Positions 11,172 to 24,652 of a stretch of DNA of 64,000 bases are shown here, one piece after another. The stretch's first letter is position 1; every line of letters begins with the position of its first letter. Source of the stretch: Tetrahymena elliotti 4EA (taxonomy: Eukaryota; Ciliophora; Oligohymenophorea; Hymenostomatida; Tetrahymenidae); NCBI GenBank assembly GCA_000231825.2, contig JH720308.1, forward strand, positions 520,483 through 584,482, written 5' to 3'. The position numbers and the translations under genes are program-made. The notes under the pieces are model-generated. The model did not search any database, was not told the origin of the DNA, and worked only from the letters and a program-made list of their open reading frames with translations.

Positions 11172-13047
11172 TTTATAGCTGTTAATTTAAATTAAAATAA
11201 TTAACTATCTCTTTTTTGGTGATTGATTAAATTTCCAAAAATAATAAAATGAAATTTTCATTGATAATAGATAAATCAAGAAAACTCAAATTAATAAAAT
11301 CAAAAATGATAAAAATTTTTTAAAAATAAAAAAAAATTAAGTTAAAAATATGCTGAAGTTAATTTAATAATCAATAAAATAGTCCCTTAATTAATTTATT
11401 CAAAAAGCATTTGCTTAAATTAAAAAGTATATATATAGCTTAAACAATTTAAATGGTTTTTCACTAATCACTTTTATATTATAAAAATATCACTTTTAAT
11501 CTTCGTGTGTATATCAGTACTTTAGTTATATCCTTTGTGTATGTAAGAAAGACTAAAATAATAAATTACAACTTAAAAATAAGAAAAACTAATTTACTTT
11601 TTTAATCTTTTATAAATAATTTTTATATAAATGAATGATTTTTGTCAAAGCATTGTGTTTATTCTTTAAATCAATCTAAATAATTTGAGACTTTAGATTT
11701 TAAAATTGTCATCCATCTAACCTCTATAAAATTTTTTTTGTTCCTCTCTTCAAGGTTAAATCTAAATTTTTATTTTTCTTTAGTGCTTTGAGATTTCCTT
11801 AAAAATGAAATAGAAGCAAGGATCTTTTTTTATGTGTAAAGTTTACAATCAAATTAAAAATAATAATTATTTTAATCTAATATTAAGCAAATCTAAATGT
11901 TTGCCTAAAATTTAATCTTATTTGAAACTATTATGTCAATGTTAAATATTATTTCAATCAATCATAAAGAGATTAATTAATTGAAATATATTTAAATTAA
12001 AAGAAAATGTAAGCATTTTAAAAACTTAAATAATATTTAATTTCAATAAATATTAAATTATTTTATTCAACAAATTTTTTGATGAAAATTTTCAATTTAT
12101 TTTTTAAAAACTTTGAAAACAACTTTTTTTTAAAAATTTCTCTAAAAAAGTGTAAAAATTATATATTTTATAAGAAGGGTTTTAAATACATAAGCTTATA
12201 TATTGAATATAAATATTTAAAAAAATAATCATTAAATTACAACCAGATACATTTTTTTTAAGGAAGTATTTTGATTTTTTTACAACTTTATTTTATGTGC
12301 TTTTTATGACTGTAAAATAATATTTAGGGATCTATTATTACAAAAAAGATACTTGTTACTATAAAAAATTAATTAAATAAAAAGTTGAGATGAATTACAC
12401 TCATAAAAACTAAGTAAAATGATGACTACATTTTATTAATTTTTCTTTTTTAATATTACCTATTATCAAAATTTTTGTTATTTATTAATGAGATAAAAAT
12501 AAGGATAAAATATGCTCTTTTCTAATTTATTAATAGAATTTAGTTCTTACATAGAGTAAACAGAATAAGATAAATTTTATTTACATATTTAATTCTCTTG
12601 TATTTGTAAATTATTAAAATAAAAAATCAAGGAAAAAGAAAAAAATCAAGTTACAGTAAGAAGCATTATAATAAATCATTTATAAAAGAAAGTTCAGTGG
12701 TAGCCTATTTAGAAAAAGAGTTTCGAGAATAATGTTAGAAGATTCATTTTATTTTAAATATTAGAATGTAAAATTTTATAATTTGAAATAATTTATTTAT
12801 ATAAGATTTTTTTGTTATAATACAAATATTTTGTTCCAGAATAATTTAGGAACTTTGAGTCTTTCTTAACTAATTATTTTCAAGGTATTTCTTTTATACA
12901 AATAATAAAAGAATTTTTCATGGAAGCACAGAGCTAATAATTCCTTTATTTTTTTGCCGATTTTTGCTTTTAAATCAAATTTTAGATATTATCTTACAAA
13001 AAAATAATTATTAAATAATTAAAAATTTAATTAAAAACTTTACAAAA
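11172..13047. other. Intergenic region upstream of the carboxypeptidase gene
   Basis: Nearly 1.9 kb of AT-rich DNA between two plus-strand genes. It must contain the promoter of the carboxypeptidase gene. I see no gene, RNA or clear repeat in it. Confidence 0.4.
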
Positions 13048-14478
13048 ATGAAAACTCAAAGATTATTGATTGCTGCTTTAATCCTTTGTTTGGTTTCTGC
13101 TTAATTGAGACTTGAAAACCAAATCAAGAAAGACGAATAGTCTGAAAGCTGGTTGGAACAAATCTTAAACCACTTCAGACATTAGAATAAACTTAGTGTC
13201 ACCACTGAATGTAACGCTCTTAATTTCACTGCTTACGACGGTCTTACTTACTCTGGTTATTTAAGTGTTGGATAAAACTTGAAATCTGCTCTTGGTTTCA
13301 TTTTCTATGGTGCTAAGGGAAGAACTGTTGAATAAATTAGAACTCTCCCTACCATTTTCTGGTTGAATGGTGGTCCTGGATGTTCTTCTTAATTCGGTAA
13401 CTTCTACGAATTAGGTCCCGTCTACCTTAACTAAACTTCAAGTGGTTCTTTTTACTTCACCCCTAACAACTTCACCTGGGCTAATGATTACAACGTAGTT
13501 TTCGTTGATTAACCTGTTGGTACTGGTATTTCTTATGCTGATACTGCAAGTGAAATTCCTTAAAGCTAAGATTAAGTTGCTCAATAGTTCCTTTATGCTC
13601 TTGACTAACTTTACAACTCTCCTAACGGATGTTTCAAGCAAGTTGGCATAACTCCCAAGTCTCCTCTCTTCCTTTTCGGTGAATCTTATGCAGGAAAGTA
13701 TGTTCCTTCTATCGTTGCTAGAGCCTTAAAAGAAAAGAACGTCTTCAACTTCTAAGGTATTGGTGTTGTTGATGGTTTCACTGTTCCCTACTACGTTGTT
13801 GGTTCTCTCAGTGAATTTGCCCACTAAAATAACCTCACTACTTAAGCTTAATATCAACACGGTCTTTAAGTTGCTGCTCAATCATAAAAGGCTATTAATA
13901 ACACTCAATACAAGGTTGCTAGTTCATACTTCAACCAAGATATGAGTATTAACAATCCTGCTAATTTGGATGTCTACAACATTCACAGAAAGGCTGAACC
14001 TGATGCTTCCGCTCTTGATAACTTCTTCAACTCTGCCTAAGGTTAATAACTCTTCAAGTTAAGAAACAAGAAATACTCTTAATGTGATAACACCGTTTAC
14101 AGTCGCTTCGCCGATGACTTCATGAAGGGTGACACCATTAATGCTGTTGAATATTTACTCGAATAAGATTTCCCTGTTAATTACTTCAACGGTAACTTAG
14201 ATCTCATCGTCCCTTACATTGGTACTGAATAACTCTTATCAGTTCTTAACTGGTCTGGTAAAAACTAATTCAACAGTGCTCCCACCAGTTAATGGGCTGC
14301 TGATGGAGCTGTTTATGGTACAGTTAAGACTTTCAAGAATTTGTAATACAAGCTTGTCTACAACTCTGGTCACATGGTTCCTCAAGATTAACCTGCTGCT
14401 GCTCTTAACTTAGTTACCGAAGCTGTTAACCGTAGTTTACAATACAACTAAAACAAGAATTAAACTAGAACTTATTGA
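13048..14478 (+). CDS. Serine carboxypeptidase, peptidase family S10
   Basis: A single-exon gene of 476 residues that cleaves C-terminal residues from peptides, probably secreted or lysosomal. A signal peptide is clear (MKTQRLLIAALILCLVSA). The oxyanion block FWLNGGPGCSS is present. The nucleophile Ser213 sits in GESYAGKYVP, Asp385 in NGNLDLIVPY and His442 in NSGHMVPQDQP, so the full triad is intact and the length is normal for the family. Gln is mostly TAA. Codon choice is sharply biased (AAG, CTC, GGT, TTC, AAC), unlike its neighbours, which suggests high expression. Secreted S10 proteases are abundant in ciliates and serve digestion. Assignment is secure; substrate preference cannot be told. 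Confidence 0.96.
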
Positions 14479-15436
14479 AAAGTGATACAAATAATCTAAT
14501 AAATTCCTATAAAAAGTTTCATATATATTTTACGTAATTAAAATATACTTTTAATAAAAAATAATCCAAACTTCGAATTTACTTTTTAATTAATTAATTT
14601 ATTTTATGAATTATCAAATGAAATTACTCTTTTTAATAATAAATAAGTCATGGTTTAATTGCAATCCTTTTAATTTTGTAATTAAATACAAATTTATAGT
14701 AAAATCCAATCTCAAATACAAAAAGAAAATTTAAATTTTCTGAAAAATAAGAGAAACAATTATTTTAATTGAAAGATATCATAAAACCTCAGCCACTTAC
14801 TTACTTACTTCTGAAAAACTTTTTAGTTTTGGAATAATTAATTTAAAAAAGAAAAATCAAGAATATTCAAACTTGCAAAACAAAATTTTCAGTTTTAATC
14901 ATTTTAGAAAAATTTAATAGATTTTTACCAATCTCGAAGTTCTTACTTTCATCTTTGATCACTTTAAAGAGGGTATTCTAGTTATTTAAAATTTAATTTT
15001 TTAAATTTTTCTAGTCAACAAACTTAAATCTAAATATTTTATGAAGAATATCTTTTGAAATAATTGAGTGCAATTAGCTTCATTAAAAAATTAATTTTAG
15101 GTTTATTTAATTTTTTAGAATTTATTAAAATAGTTTTTTTTTATTTGTTTTGTTTTGATAATTAGCTAAAATCCAAAATTTATTTCAAATAAGTTTGGTT
15201 TTATTTTTGAGAGATTTTTTTCTTAATTATAAATCGGAAAGGTAAATGAAACTGAATAACTCAAAGGGAAATAAGTAAATATATAAATAAGAAATAAATG
15301 ATATAAAATAATATTTTATTTTTAATACAGAGTTATCAAGATAAGAGAGATCATTATTTAATAATAAATATTATTTAAATTTTTGTATTTCATAAACTAA
15401 ATAGATTTTTGGATATAATTTAATTTAGGTTTTAAG
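14479..15436. other. Intergenic region between convergent genes
   Basis: AT-rich spacer holding the 3' ends of the carboxypeptidase gene (plus) and the LRR gene (minus). No promoter is needed here, and no other feature is seen. Confidence 0.4.
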
Positions 15437-18400
15437 TCATGGACTTACTAATTCAACATCAGAATCGTCTTCTTTGACAAAGAATGATTTCGTTATTGGA
15501 GGATACTTTTCTTTAAAGGATGCATCACATAGAGTATTAAGTAAACGTACAATTAAAGCCTCTAATTTATGAGCTAAAATTTAGGATTTTCTTTTTTCTA
15601 TATTCCATTCTTCATCAACCTAATTTTTTATTAAAATTATTACATTTCATAAAGAAAAAAAAATTCTTACAAAATATAGTCCTTGAACAGGTTCCAAGGA
15701 AGCTGCTTCAGCTATTCTTGCTAGTGCTTCATAAAACTCAACTATATACATTTAATAGATTCTATCTTACTAAAGCTCATCAATTTGTGTCATAACAGAG
15801 AAGTTAAATGCTTAGAGTGCAACATTTGGACCAAAATGAGCTTCTTCAGTTAAACCAGCTTTATTACAAATTGCTTAGAGTTCTTCTAAACACATGAATG
15901 GGGCTTAACCTGGTTTAACTTTCTATTTAGAATATTTTTTATAAACATGCTCAACAATTCTTTTGTAATTTTTTAAGCATGTATCACATTCTTCATTCCA
16001 GTATCTTTCGTTTCTCCAAGCTTACAAATTATACTGTGTATTAATCTCCTAAGCTAAATGCTCGTCCCAAAACATCTTAACAGCTTCGAAGTAATTATTT
16101 GTAGATTTATATTTCAGAACATATTTTTCTTCTGCAATTCTAACTAAAACTTCCATCATTTAGTATCTGCTTATAGCTTTTTAATTAAAATAAAGATTTT
16201 TTATTCATATATTTATAACTTTTTTTTACCTTAAACAGGATTCCTAGGATTTGTCTTATCTTATTGTGGGATAGATGAAATTGTAGCAACCCACTTCAAG
16301 TTGATGTCAGGATCTTTGATTAGATTTTTATCAATAATTTTAATTTTTTCAATAAATTCTAAGAAAGCAGGATTTTAAATAGCCCAAATATCACCAACAG
16401 GATATTTTGTTGCATAACTTTTATAGCAATCTTTTATTTCTCTGTAATGTGATCTGAAAAATTCCTTTACTTGTTTTAATTAATCTTCATTTTTTATTAA
16501 TTTTGGTATTTTTCCATAGTCCCAGTCAAAGTCAAAGCATTTTCTTAAGAGCTCTTCATCATCCATTCTCCACTTAGCAAATAAAGAGATGGGAAAGGTC
16601 CATTTGTATTTAAATTTTTTCTTTTTAGGAGGAATATAGACTGGATCTTTCGTTCTAGGCAGGATTGTAATTAAAGGATCATATTTTGAGAATGGCTTCT
16701 TATTAGCATGAACATTCATATAATTTAATTCTTTAAGTGGAACATCAATAATTTATCCTTGATAAATGAAAACGTTCTATTTTTTATAGTTTGTTATAAC
16801 CTATATGTTAAATGTAATATTAAAAATAAATTACAGGAATGTAAGAACCTTCATAATTAAACTTTTTCTCTTAGTCCTTTGCAATTTCTGAGCTATCTTC
16901 TCCAGAGAAGAAATACTCTAATTCTCCAGGAGGGATGACTCTTTCATATGAAAAAATTTAAGTAAAGCCTTCCTAAACGGCTACTCCTTTTCCAAAGAAA
17001 TTTCCTCTAAAATCTTCAAAATTAAAATGAATAAACAAAGGATCGTTAGCAAGATCACCAGAAATTCCTATTGATAAAAAAATAATTATTTATTTCAAAG
17101 ATTAAATCATTATTAAAATTGCTTTTTAATATTTTAATAAACAAACTAACATACCTGATTTCCATTAAAATTTAATTTCCTACCAACCTTCACATATCCA
17201 ACAACAGTCTTTTAAATCTTTATCACGACTTGTTCTAAAAATATTAGTTTCTACAGTTTTACAACCTTTTTTTCAATAAATATTTTTTAAAAAAAAATAA
17301 ACAAATAAAAATTACTATCTATTCTTAGTCTTGTATGCATAGCTGTAAGATCCTATTCGCTTTCTTCTTCTATTATCAAAAAACCTCTACTATCAACATA
17401 TCCTACATTTCCTGAAAAATGGAAACCATAAATTGTTTTATTTTTTTCAAGGGCAGCTGCAATTTCAACAGAATCTTAGTAACCAAAATAATTATTACTC
17501 AAATCAAAATGTCTTAACTCTTAATTGTTAATAATGAACTCACAAATCTAAGGAGCACAAGAACTTTTATTAATACTTTTTCCTAATGTATTGTAACTAA
17601 TATCAAGCACTTTTAAATATTCGTTTGATTTCATTCCCTCAAATATCATTTAACCCCCTTATGCTTTTATTAAATTCCAATGTAGATAAAGCTCAAATAA
17701 CTCATTTTGCTCTAAAATATTTTTTAAATCTAAGCATACTTTATCAGAGATGTAATTTTTAGATAAATTAAGAATTCTTAGGCTTTTATTCGATATAACC
17801 CCTTTTAATAAAATAATTATTGCATAATCACCTAACTTGTTGTCTTCAAGATTTAGAATTTCAAGTCTTTTAATATAGAAAATATTAAGTAAGTAGTTGT
17901 ATTTAAAAAAGAAGAGTAATTTGTTTCATTTTTTAATTAAAAATGAGAGTTTGAAAATATTCCATACTAAAGAAATATTAGTTAAGATAATAAGCTAAAA
18001 ATTTTTGTTTTTCTTCATCGAAAAGTATTTTTTTATTCAAAGTGAAAGTTTTATTTTTTAAATGAAAGATATTTACTAGCATTTAGGTTCCTAAAGAGAA
18101 CGACATAGATTTTCACATCCAATTTTACCTATGTTATTGTTTGCTAAATTTACTTCTTTAGCGTTTTTAGAAATGATTGATACAAGCTCTGCTGCACTTT
18201 TTTCAGATATTCTATTATCTTGCAAATGAAACTTTTTAATATTTGCAACTTTTTTTAATCCCTACGATAAAACACTTGCATATTAATCTCCATATTACAT
18301 GTGGCTATTATAAAAAAAGGGAGCTTTTCTTTAATATATCTTGAGAGAAAAATAAATAATACCTTAATCTCAAAATATCTTCTTCACCAGATTGCTTGAT

Positions 18401-19350
18401 TAGTCCTAGTTTAGATGGAATTACGTTTCTCTTTTCTACTTCTCTTAAAATATCAGTCTATAATGATGCTTTTTTAGTAAAAACGAAAAATTATTTTGGA
18501 AGTGTTGACTAATTTCACTTATATTTTGCAAATCTCTTAGTTTTAATTTTCATCATAAGAAAATTTAGTAACTAGAGTTGAGCAAAATACAAATGAGTTA
18601 GTTTATCTAAAACTTAGAATGTCTATATTTTATCATAAAAGGAGATAATGAAGAAAATGAGGTACGCTAAACTTGATAATAAGAATTTTGCTAAACTATT
18701 TTAGAAAGATTCTTGTAATGTCCGTAATATTAATCCACAGCCTCATCTCCAACTAGTTCTTTGAATTTTTTATCTTCTAATTACATATCATCACTCTCAT
18801 TCAGTTTCTTTAATTAAATCAAGTCATTCTCTCTTGATCTTTCCTCCTCTATTTACTCTTTGGTTCTTCCATATCTATCTACTTGCGATCCATCTTTCAG
18901 CTTTGTAAAATGGAAATGTGAGCGTTCACTCATATTTGAAACTGATTTATCTTAAAATCCTTTCAGGGATCTCATGAATATTTTTGGTGAGCTATTAACA
19001 CTGCAATTTAATGAAAAACGGGCACCATTACTTTTAAAAGCAGAAGAGTATAATTTCTTGGTGAGAGGAGAATCTTTATCTTAAATTCTATTGTTACTCA
19101 TTTAACTATTTTAATAGCTACTATTTAAGTAGTTGGGAGTTTATGCATTATATATTTATCCTTGATTTCTAAATGAATCTGTGGTTTCCATTTTTTGCTA
19201 CTCATATGCATCGAAATCTGTTTTCAATCGCATATTTGGTTTTAAATCTATAATATTATCATCCAAGTTAGTGTGGGACTATGATTTCTACTGATGAATT
19301 TTCGGTAGAACAACGGCTGATTAGCTCTACCCTGAGTTCTTACTCAGCAT
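15437..19350 (-). CDS. Large leucine-rich-repeat protein (ribonuclease-inhibitor type)
   Basis: A multi-exon gene of roughly 1,000 residues; start ATG at 19350, TGA at 15437-15439. The first 200 residues are Ser/Gln-rich and probably disordered. Next come RI-type repeats, with segments such as KKFHLQDNRIS, KEVNLANNNIG, LRILNLSKNYISD, LKVLDISYNTLG and LRHFDLSNNYFG. A Cys/Trp-rich block CCWICEGWQEIKFQW and a segment ending FIHFNFEDFRG follow. The C-terminal part carries FMCLEELQAIC and VMTQIDELQQDR...FYEALARIAE. Several introns are visible (for example at about 15623-15669, 16187-16230 and 16798-16838); the one between the N-terminal exon and the repeats, around 18490-18600, is uncertain. LRR proteins of this type bind other proteins. 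The flanking modules are shared with other ciliate LRR proteins as far as I recall, and their function is unknown. Confidence 0.85.
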
Positions 19351-21453
19351 AATGATTCAAATTGCTTCTCTATTTATGTTATAAATTGATTTATGTATGA
19401 CTGACTAGTTTTTTATAAGTAAATTTGTTATATCTTCTTATTAATCAATATAAACAAATGTTCTGATTATAATTTTTATCTATGATTTCGCACTTTTTTA
19501 TTGATAATGATCTTATATTAATATTTATAATTTCTATTCACTTCATCTAAAATTATCAATTGTAAAACTTTTTTCAGTACATTTTTACTTATCAAATCAT
19601 AAAAGTACTCATCACTTTAAATTATTTGTATAGTGTTTGTGATTGAGCTTGGTTATACTCCAAAAATAATAATTATCATTCTATTATATTTACATTTAAA
19701 TAAGTCTGGTCCATTTTTTGTTCATGGTCTGTTTTCTTGTTGATTGCTTGATAAAATAATCTATTATCTAGCTTATATTTTTTTAGTAAAAAATTGTAAA
19801 ATTGAAATCAAAATATTTAAATTATCAAATAGAATTATTTAAAGATTGATTCATCAAAAAAATAATTATTAATTTCTCTAAAGAAGATAGTTTCTTGAAT
19901 TAATCTTCCTTTTTATTTTAAATCTATAGGTTGAATGTAAATTTTAAAATAATTAACTTTAGATGTAGTAAAGTGAATAATCTTCTTTGTATTTGCAAAC
20001 ATAACATTTAAGAAAAGCAATTATAAATTTTAATGAACTTTTTCCTAAAATAGACAAAATAATTAATTACAAGTACTGGAAAACTGATTAGTATACTACT
20101 TAAGAAATTTTTAATTTTCAACTATAAAATTTTATTCAATTAGATAAACAAAAACATGATTAAGAGTAATTTCATTTCTAAAATAAATATTTCCTCAAGT
20201 CTTACTTATTGAAAAATTATTTTTATTTTTATATTTTTTATTCATAATTGAAGATAAGTTGAAAAAAGTATTTTATAAAATTAATTGCATTTAATCTAAT
20301 ATAAAAATAAGAATAAATTTTTTAGTTCAAGAAATGTAAAATATTGAGTAAATTTTAATCATACTAATTTAATTTTTGCAAACAAAATTTTTAAGATTAA
20401 GTTAATTAAAAAAGTGATTTAGTGAGTTCAATTATTTTCAATAAAAGATTTGCAATTTTATTTTATTAAAAAATACTATTTAATGTATGTTCTCTACTTT
20501 TTATTTAAATTAGAATCACTAAAAATCTAAATATATTTTTATATAATTCAAATCCTTAGTTATAGTGTATAGAAAAACAAATTATTTATTTTTTATTGCT
20601 AAGCGTATAAAAAGCTCCATAAATGATTAATATATTTCTTAGATGAAAACTGAAAACTAAGATAGTAGTTTTGAATTTTAAATTTGTTTAAATTTAAAAT
20701 GTTCTCAATATTATTTTATTTTAAATATCCAGCTATGCTAATTGCTACAATTTATTAATTGAGATTTATAATTCTAGTTTCAATTTAGAAGAAAACTAAA
20801 ATAAACTTTGATACCAAAAAAAGCCACAAAATTAATTTTTTTCAAGAAATAATTGCTTTTATGAAAATTAATAAATTTGTTACTAAAATAACTGCAAATT
20901 AATTAGTACTTTTTGATTATGCTAGCTCATTTTTTTTTGTAATTGTAATGATCCAATACCAAACAAACAAATTTTGGTTGTTACTAAGATCCATATTTAG
21001 ATTTTTTTAAGTTTTTATTACCTACTCAACTACTGGTTATTTATTAATAATTTGTGATTATAATTTACTTGTTTCGGATTTACAAGAAATGAGCTTGTGT
21101 AAAAATATTGTTTGAATGTATATGGAAATCTTAAATTAATTATTAAATAAAAGTAAAGAGTTTGTTTAACAAAGATATAATAAAAAATATTAAAAAAAGA
21201 AAAAGAGGCAAAACATATTCAATAGTTTGTTCATTCATTAACTACTAATTAAAAACAATTTGAAAAATAGATCGCTAATCAATTCAAAACCCTAGAAGGA
21301 GCTCTATCGTACTAAATTAAAAATTTTATTAAATTAAAATTTTTTTTTAAAATACCAATAAATAGCTAAGAATATTTCTAGCTGGTTGTTATAGTAAATA
21401 AGTATAAGAATTAACTAATAGGTACAAATAAACAAATATCTGAATTGTTAGAG
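19351..21453. other. Intergenic region between divergent genes
   Basis: About 2 kb of AT-rich DNA between the LRR gene (minus) and the CK1-type kinase gene (plus); it should contain both promoters. From about 21250 the sequence is coding-like and may be a 5' exon of the kinase gene, with a possible intron at about 21310-21375. Confidence 0.4.
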
Positions 21454-23337
21454 ATGATAGGAGGATAGTAAGAGAGATTAAAGTAAGAATAAATTAGGGA
21501 GAACATTGAGTAGCTTGTTGTTATTAAAAGAGAATTAAGGAACTATCCCCATCTAGAAGTTGTTGAAAAAATAGGTTAAGGTTCTTTTGGTGATATTTAT
21601 AAAGTCTGGGATAGCAAGCGTGGGAAATGGGCGGCTATGAAATTTGAAAAAAAAGACAAGAAAAATAGATATTCTCTGATAAAAAAGGAGGCTTAGATAA
21701 TGATCTAAGTCAAAGGTTCAAAATATTTTGCTGTGCTATATGACAGTCGTTTTAGCGATTTATCTACTTATAATTTTATAGAGATGTCATTTTTAGGCCC
21801 AAATTTAGAAAGTTTGAAGAAGAGAATGAATGGCAAATTCAATTTAAGAACAGTTTTACTGATAGCCAACTAGATGATTACTGGATTATAAGTTCTTCAT
21901 GAAAAAGGTATTATTCATCGTGATATTAAACCTGAAAACTTTGTTATTGGTAGTGAAGGATATCACCATTAAGTATACATTATTGATTTTGGGTTATCAA
22001 AATATTATATGGATGAAAATAAAAATCATATTGAGCAAAAAACAAATAAAGGTCTAGTTGGTACTGCTAGATATACTAGTATCAATTCTCATCTTGGACT
22101 AGAATAGAGCAGAAGAGATGATATGGAAAGTTTAGCATATTTACTTCTTTACTTTGCTAAGGGTACATTAGTTTGGCAAAATCTTTAATTCAAAGAAAAG
22201 GAAGAGCGTTTTAAGAAAATAGCTGAATTAAAATAAACCACACCACATGAACATATGTGTCGAGGACTTCCTAAATAATTTCATGAATTTTTAAACTTAG
22301 TAAAATCACTTTCGTTCGAATAAACACCAGAATATGATCGCTATCGTTCATTATTTTCTTCATGCTATAATTTAAACTATTCAACTCCAGAAAACTAATC
22401 TTGTTATGACTGGTGTCCAAAGAATTGCAGCTTATAGGCAAGAGCAATGAACAAAGCAGTTTCAACAAAAAATTTGTAGGATAACTCGCCTTAAAGTAAC
22501 TTAGTAAATAGTAGTAAGAACATTTAAAATGTAAATACACTTGCTAATTCCTAGAGACAAATTGTACAAATGAACTCTCAATAAATGTTAGATTAAAAGC
22601 AAACTTCATAAACTATGAATTAATTAGATAAAAAACAAAGCTAAATCGAGAACCCTCCAATAAATACTAATGTAGCCATAATGAATAGTTTAACCAACAC
22701 TAACAATGGCATGAATTAAAGTAAAAACGGAGTTACATCAAACAAAAATTTACAAGTATAAAACAAAAATGACAGTGATTTATTAGCTATTTTAAATAAG
22801 TAAGTAAGCAATGAAGTTTATAAAAAGTAATTAGATAATTATGATAATAATGATGATGACAATATAGATGATATCCCTGTTTCAGAGTTTAGATAAGGTG
22901 AAAGAAAGAGGGTACCTATTTTCAAAACTGAAGATAATTTCTCAAAGCACTAGTAACATGCATTCAGTTAGCTTAATTTAGCTTTATCAGTAAATAACTA
23001 AAATGATGATAAAATTAATACTTCTAACAACCTCGAAGCCCAGAACTATAAAACTCCTTATTTAAAAAAGACCCACAGCTTTGAAGGTAAAATTGGTTTA
23101 GAAAATAGCTCAGCGGGGAATAGAGCTTTAATAAATCACATAACAAGTTAAAATATTAATTTATAAACTCCAAATCATCTTTTAGTCTAACCATTCTCAA
23201 CTAGCAACATAATTAACAAAGATAGTTCTTAGTACCCAAATAACTGGTCCAATGAATGGAATTCAGAACAGGATGAAAAAGTTTAAGTGTAATCAGTAAT
23301 GCCTTTTAATCCATCAAATAATTAGTAATATTTTTGA
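21454..23337 (+). CDS. Casein kinase 1-type protein kinase with long Q/N-rich tail
   Basis: A Ser/Thr kinase of 627 residues counted from the ATG at 21454. Catalytic features are intact: GQGSFG from residue 41, Lys63 (AAMKFE), Asp157 in HRDIKPEN and Asp178 in DFG. The CK1 hallmark replacing the usual APE motif is present as [19 protein letters not shown]. The kinase domain ends near residue 320; the rest is a low-complexity N/Q/S-rich tail with an acidic patch ([12 protein letters not shown]). Ciliates have a greatly expanded CK1 family. The frame continues upstream of 21454 without an ATG (about 21375-21453), so a 5' exon is likely. Coding-like sequence also continues in frame past the TGA to about 23470. 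Confidence 0.9.
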
Positions 23338-24652
23338 CCTAGAAACTAGTAAAATAACAACAATAAATAAATTGATAGCTAAACATACTTTGAAGATGAT
23401 TATTCAAAACATACTAATTTTTATAATTTATTGGTCAAACCACTTTTTAAAAATGATAAATCTTCTTAATATTATTTTATAATTTTTAAACATTTTAAAT
23501 ACTTTATTTAGAATATAACTATTAATTTTGTAAAGATTATTTCATCAATACACATATAATATATCATGTTCGTATTTCTATATTTGTTTACCTAAAATAA
23601 TGGAGATTTTTCTAATTTTTCACAATATTTTTACATCTAATTGTTACTTTTTTTAAATTAAAAATAAAATAATTTGTCTATTTTTAACAATTCTATTAAT
23701 TTTTAAGTGCACATTTTGAAAAATCTATCATCTTAAATTATTTCTAAATTAAATGTAAAGATAGGTTTTAGAAACAAAAAAATCAATCATATTAAAATAA
23801 AATTTGAAAATAATTTAAAATTTAAATAATTCTTCAATTTAAAATAATTTACACAAATAGGAATATCTCTCTTTAAAGTTATTTTTTTCAATTCATCTTC
23901 AATTGAAATAATTAATAGATGTGTTTTCACATTATTCAAAATATTATCATTTTAACAATTTTGTTAATAATTTAAGATTTTATTGGTCTAAAATACAATT
24001 TATGGTATTAAGTTAAAAAAAGAAATTAAACAAATTTTCAAAATACTTCAGATGTCTTTTTTAAAAAGTTTTTTTAAGTTGAAGATTTAGAAAATCCAAG
24101 AACTTAAAAATGAAATAAATCAAAAAATTTGAAAAAAATCTTGAAATAAATGTATAAAAATTATTTTGGTTATAAAACATTGAAATAATAATTTTTGGAC
24201 TATCAGATTTTAGAATATAAAATATACATTTTTAATAAAAGTAAATTAACTTCAGTTTTTATTTTCATGCTTAAAATTAACTGATTAAATAGCTAGCTAT
24301 TGGCAAATGGCATAAAACTCTTTTTGAAGCTTATTAGCATTTGTGAAGGAGGATCTAACTTAATTGTGCTTTAATTTTTTTAAACTAATAATATTTTTTA
24401 AATTTACTATAATATATTAATACTTTGTTAAAATTATGAGTGTTTGTTTGTTTTATTGCTTAGTGAGCAAGAGTTAAAAGCTACCATAAGGTTATTTATT
24501 TTTTTTAAGTGAAAACAGATTTTTATGTTTATCTTCACAAATTAAATTTTTTGTTTTTAGAAGAATCTATTGAAAAAGAATAAGTTGAATTATTAAGATA
24601 AATTAGAATAAGAGATGTTATTTTTTAATTCCATTAAAATGTTTTATTTGGC
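23338..24652. other. Intergenic region between convergent genes
   Basis: The first about 130 bases read in frame with the upstream kinase and resemble coding sequence (Q/N-rich). The remainder is AT-rich spacer holding the 3' ends of the kinase gene (plus) and the next gene (minus). No other feature seen. Confidence 0.4.
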
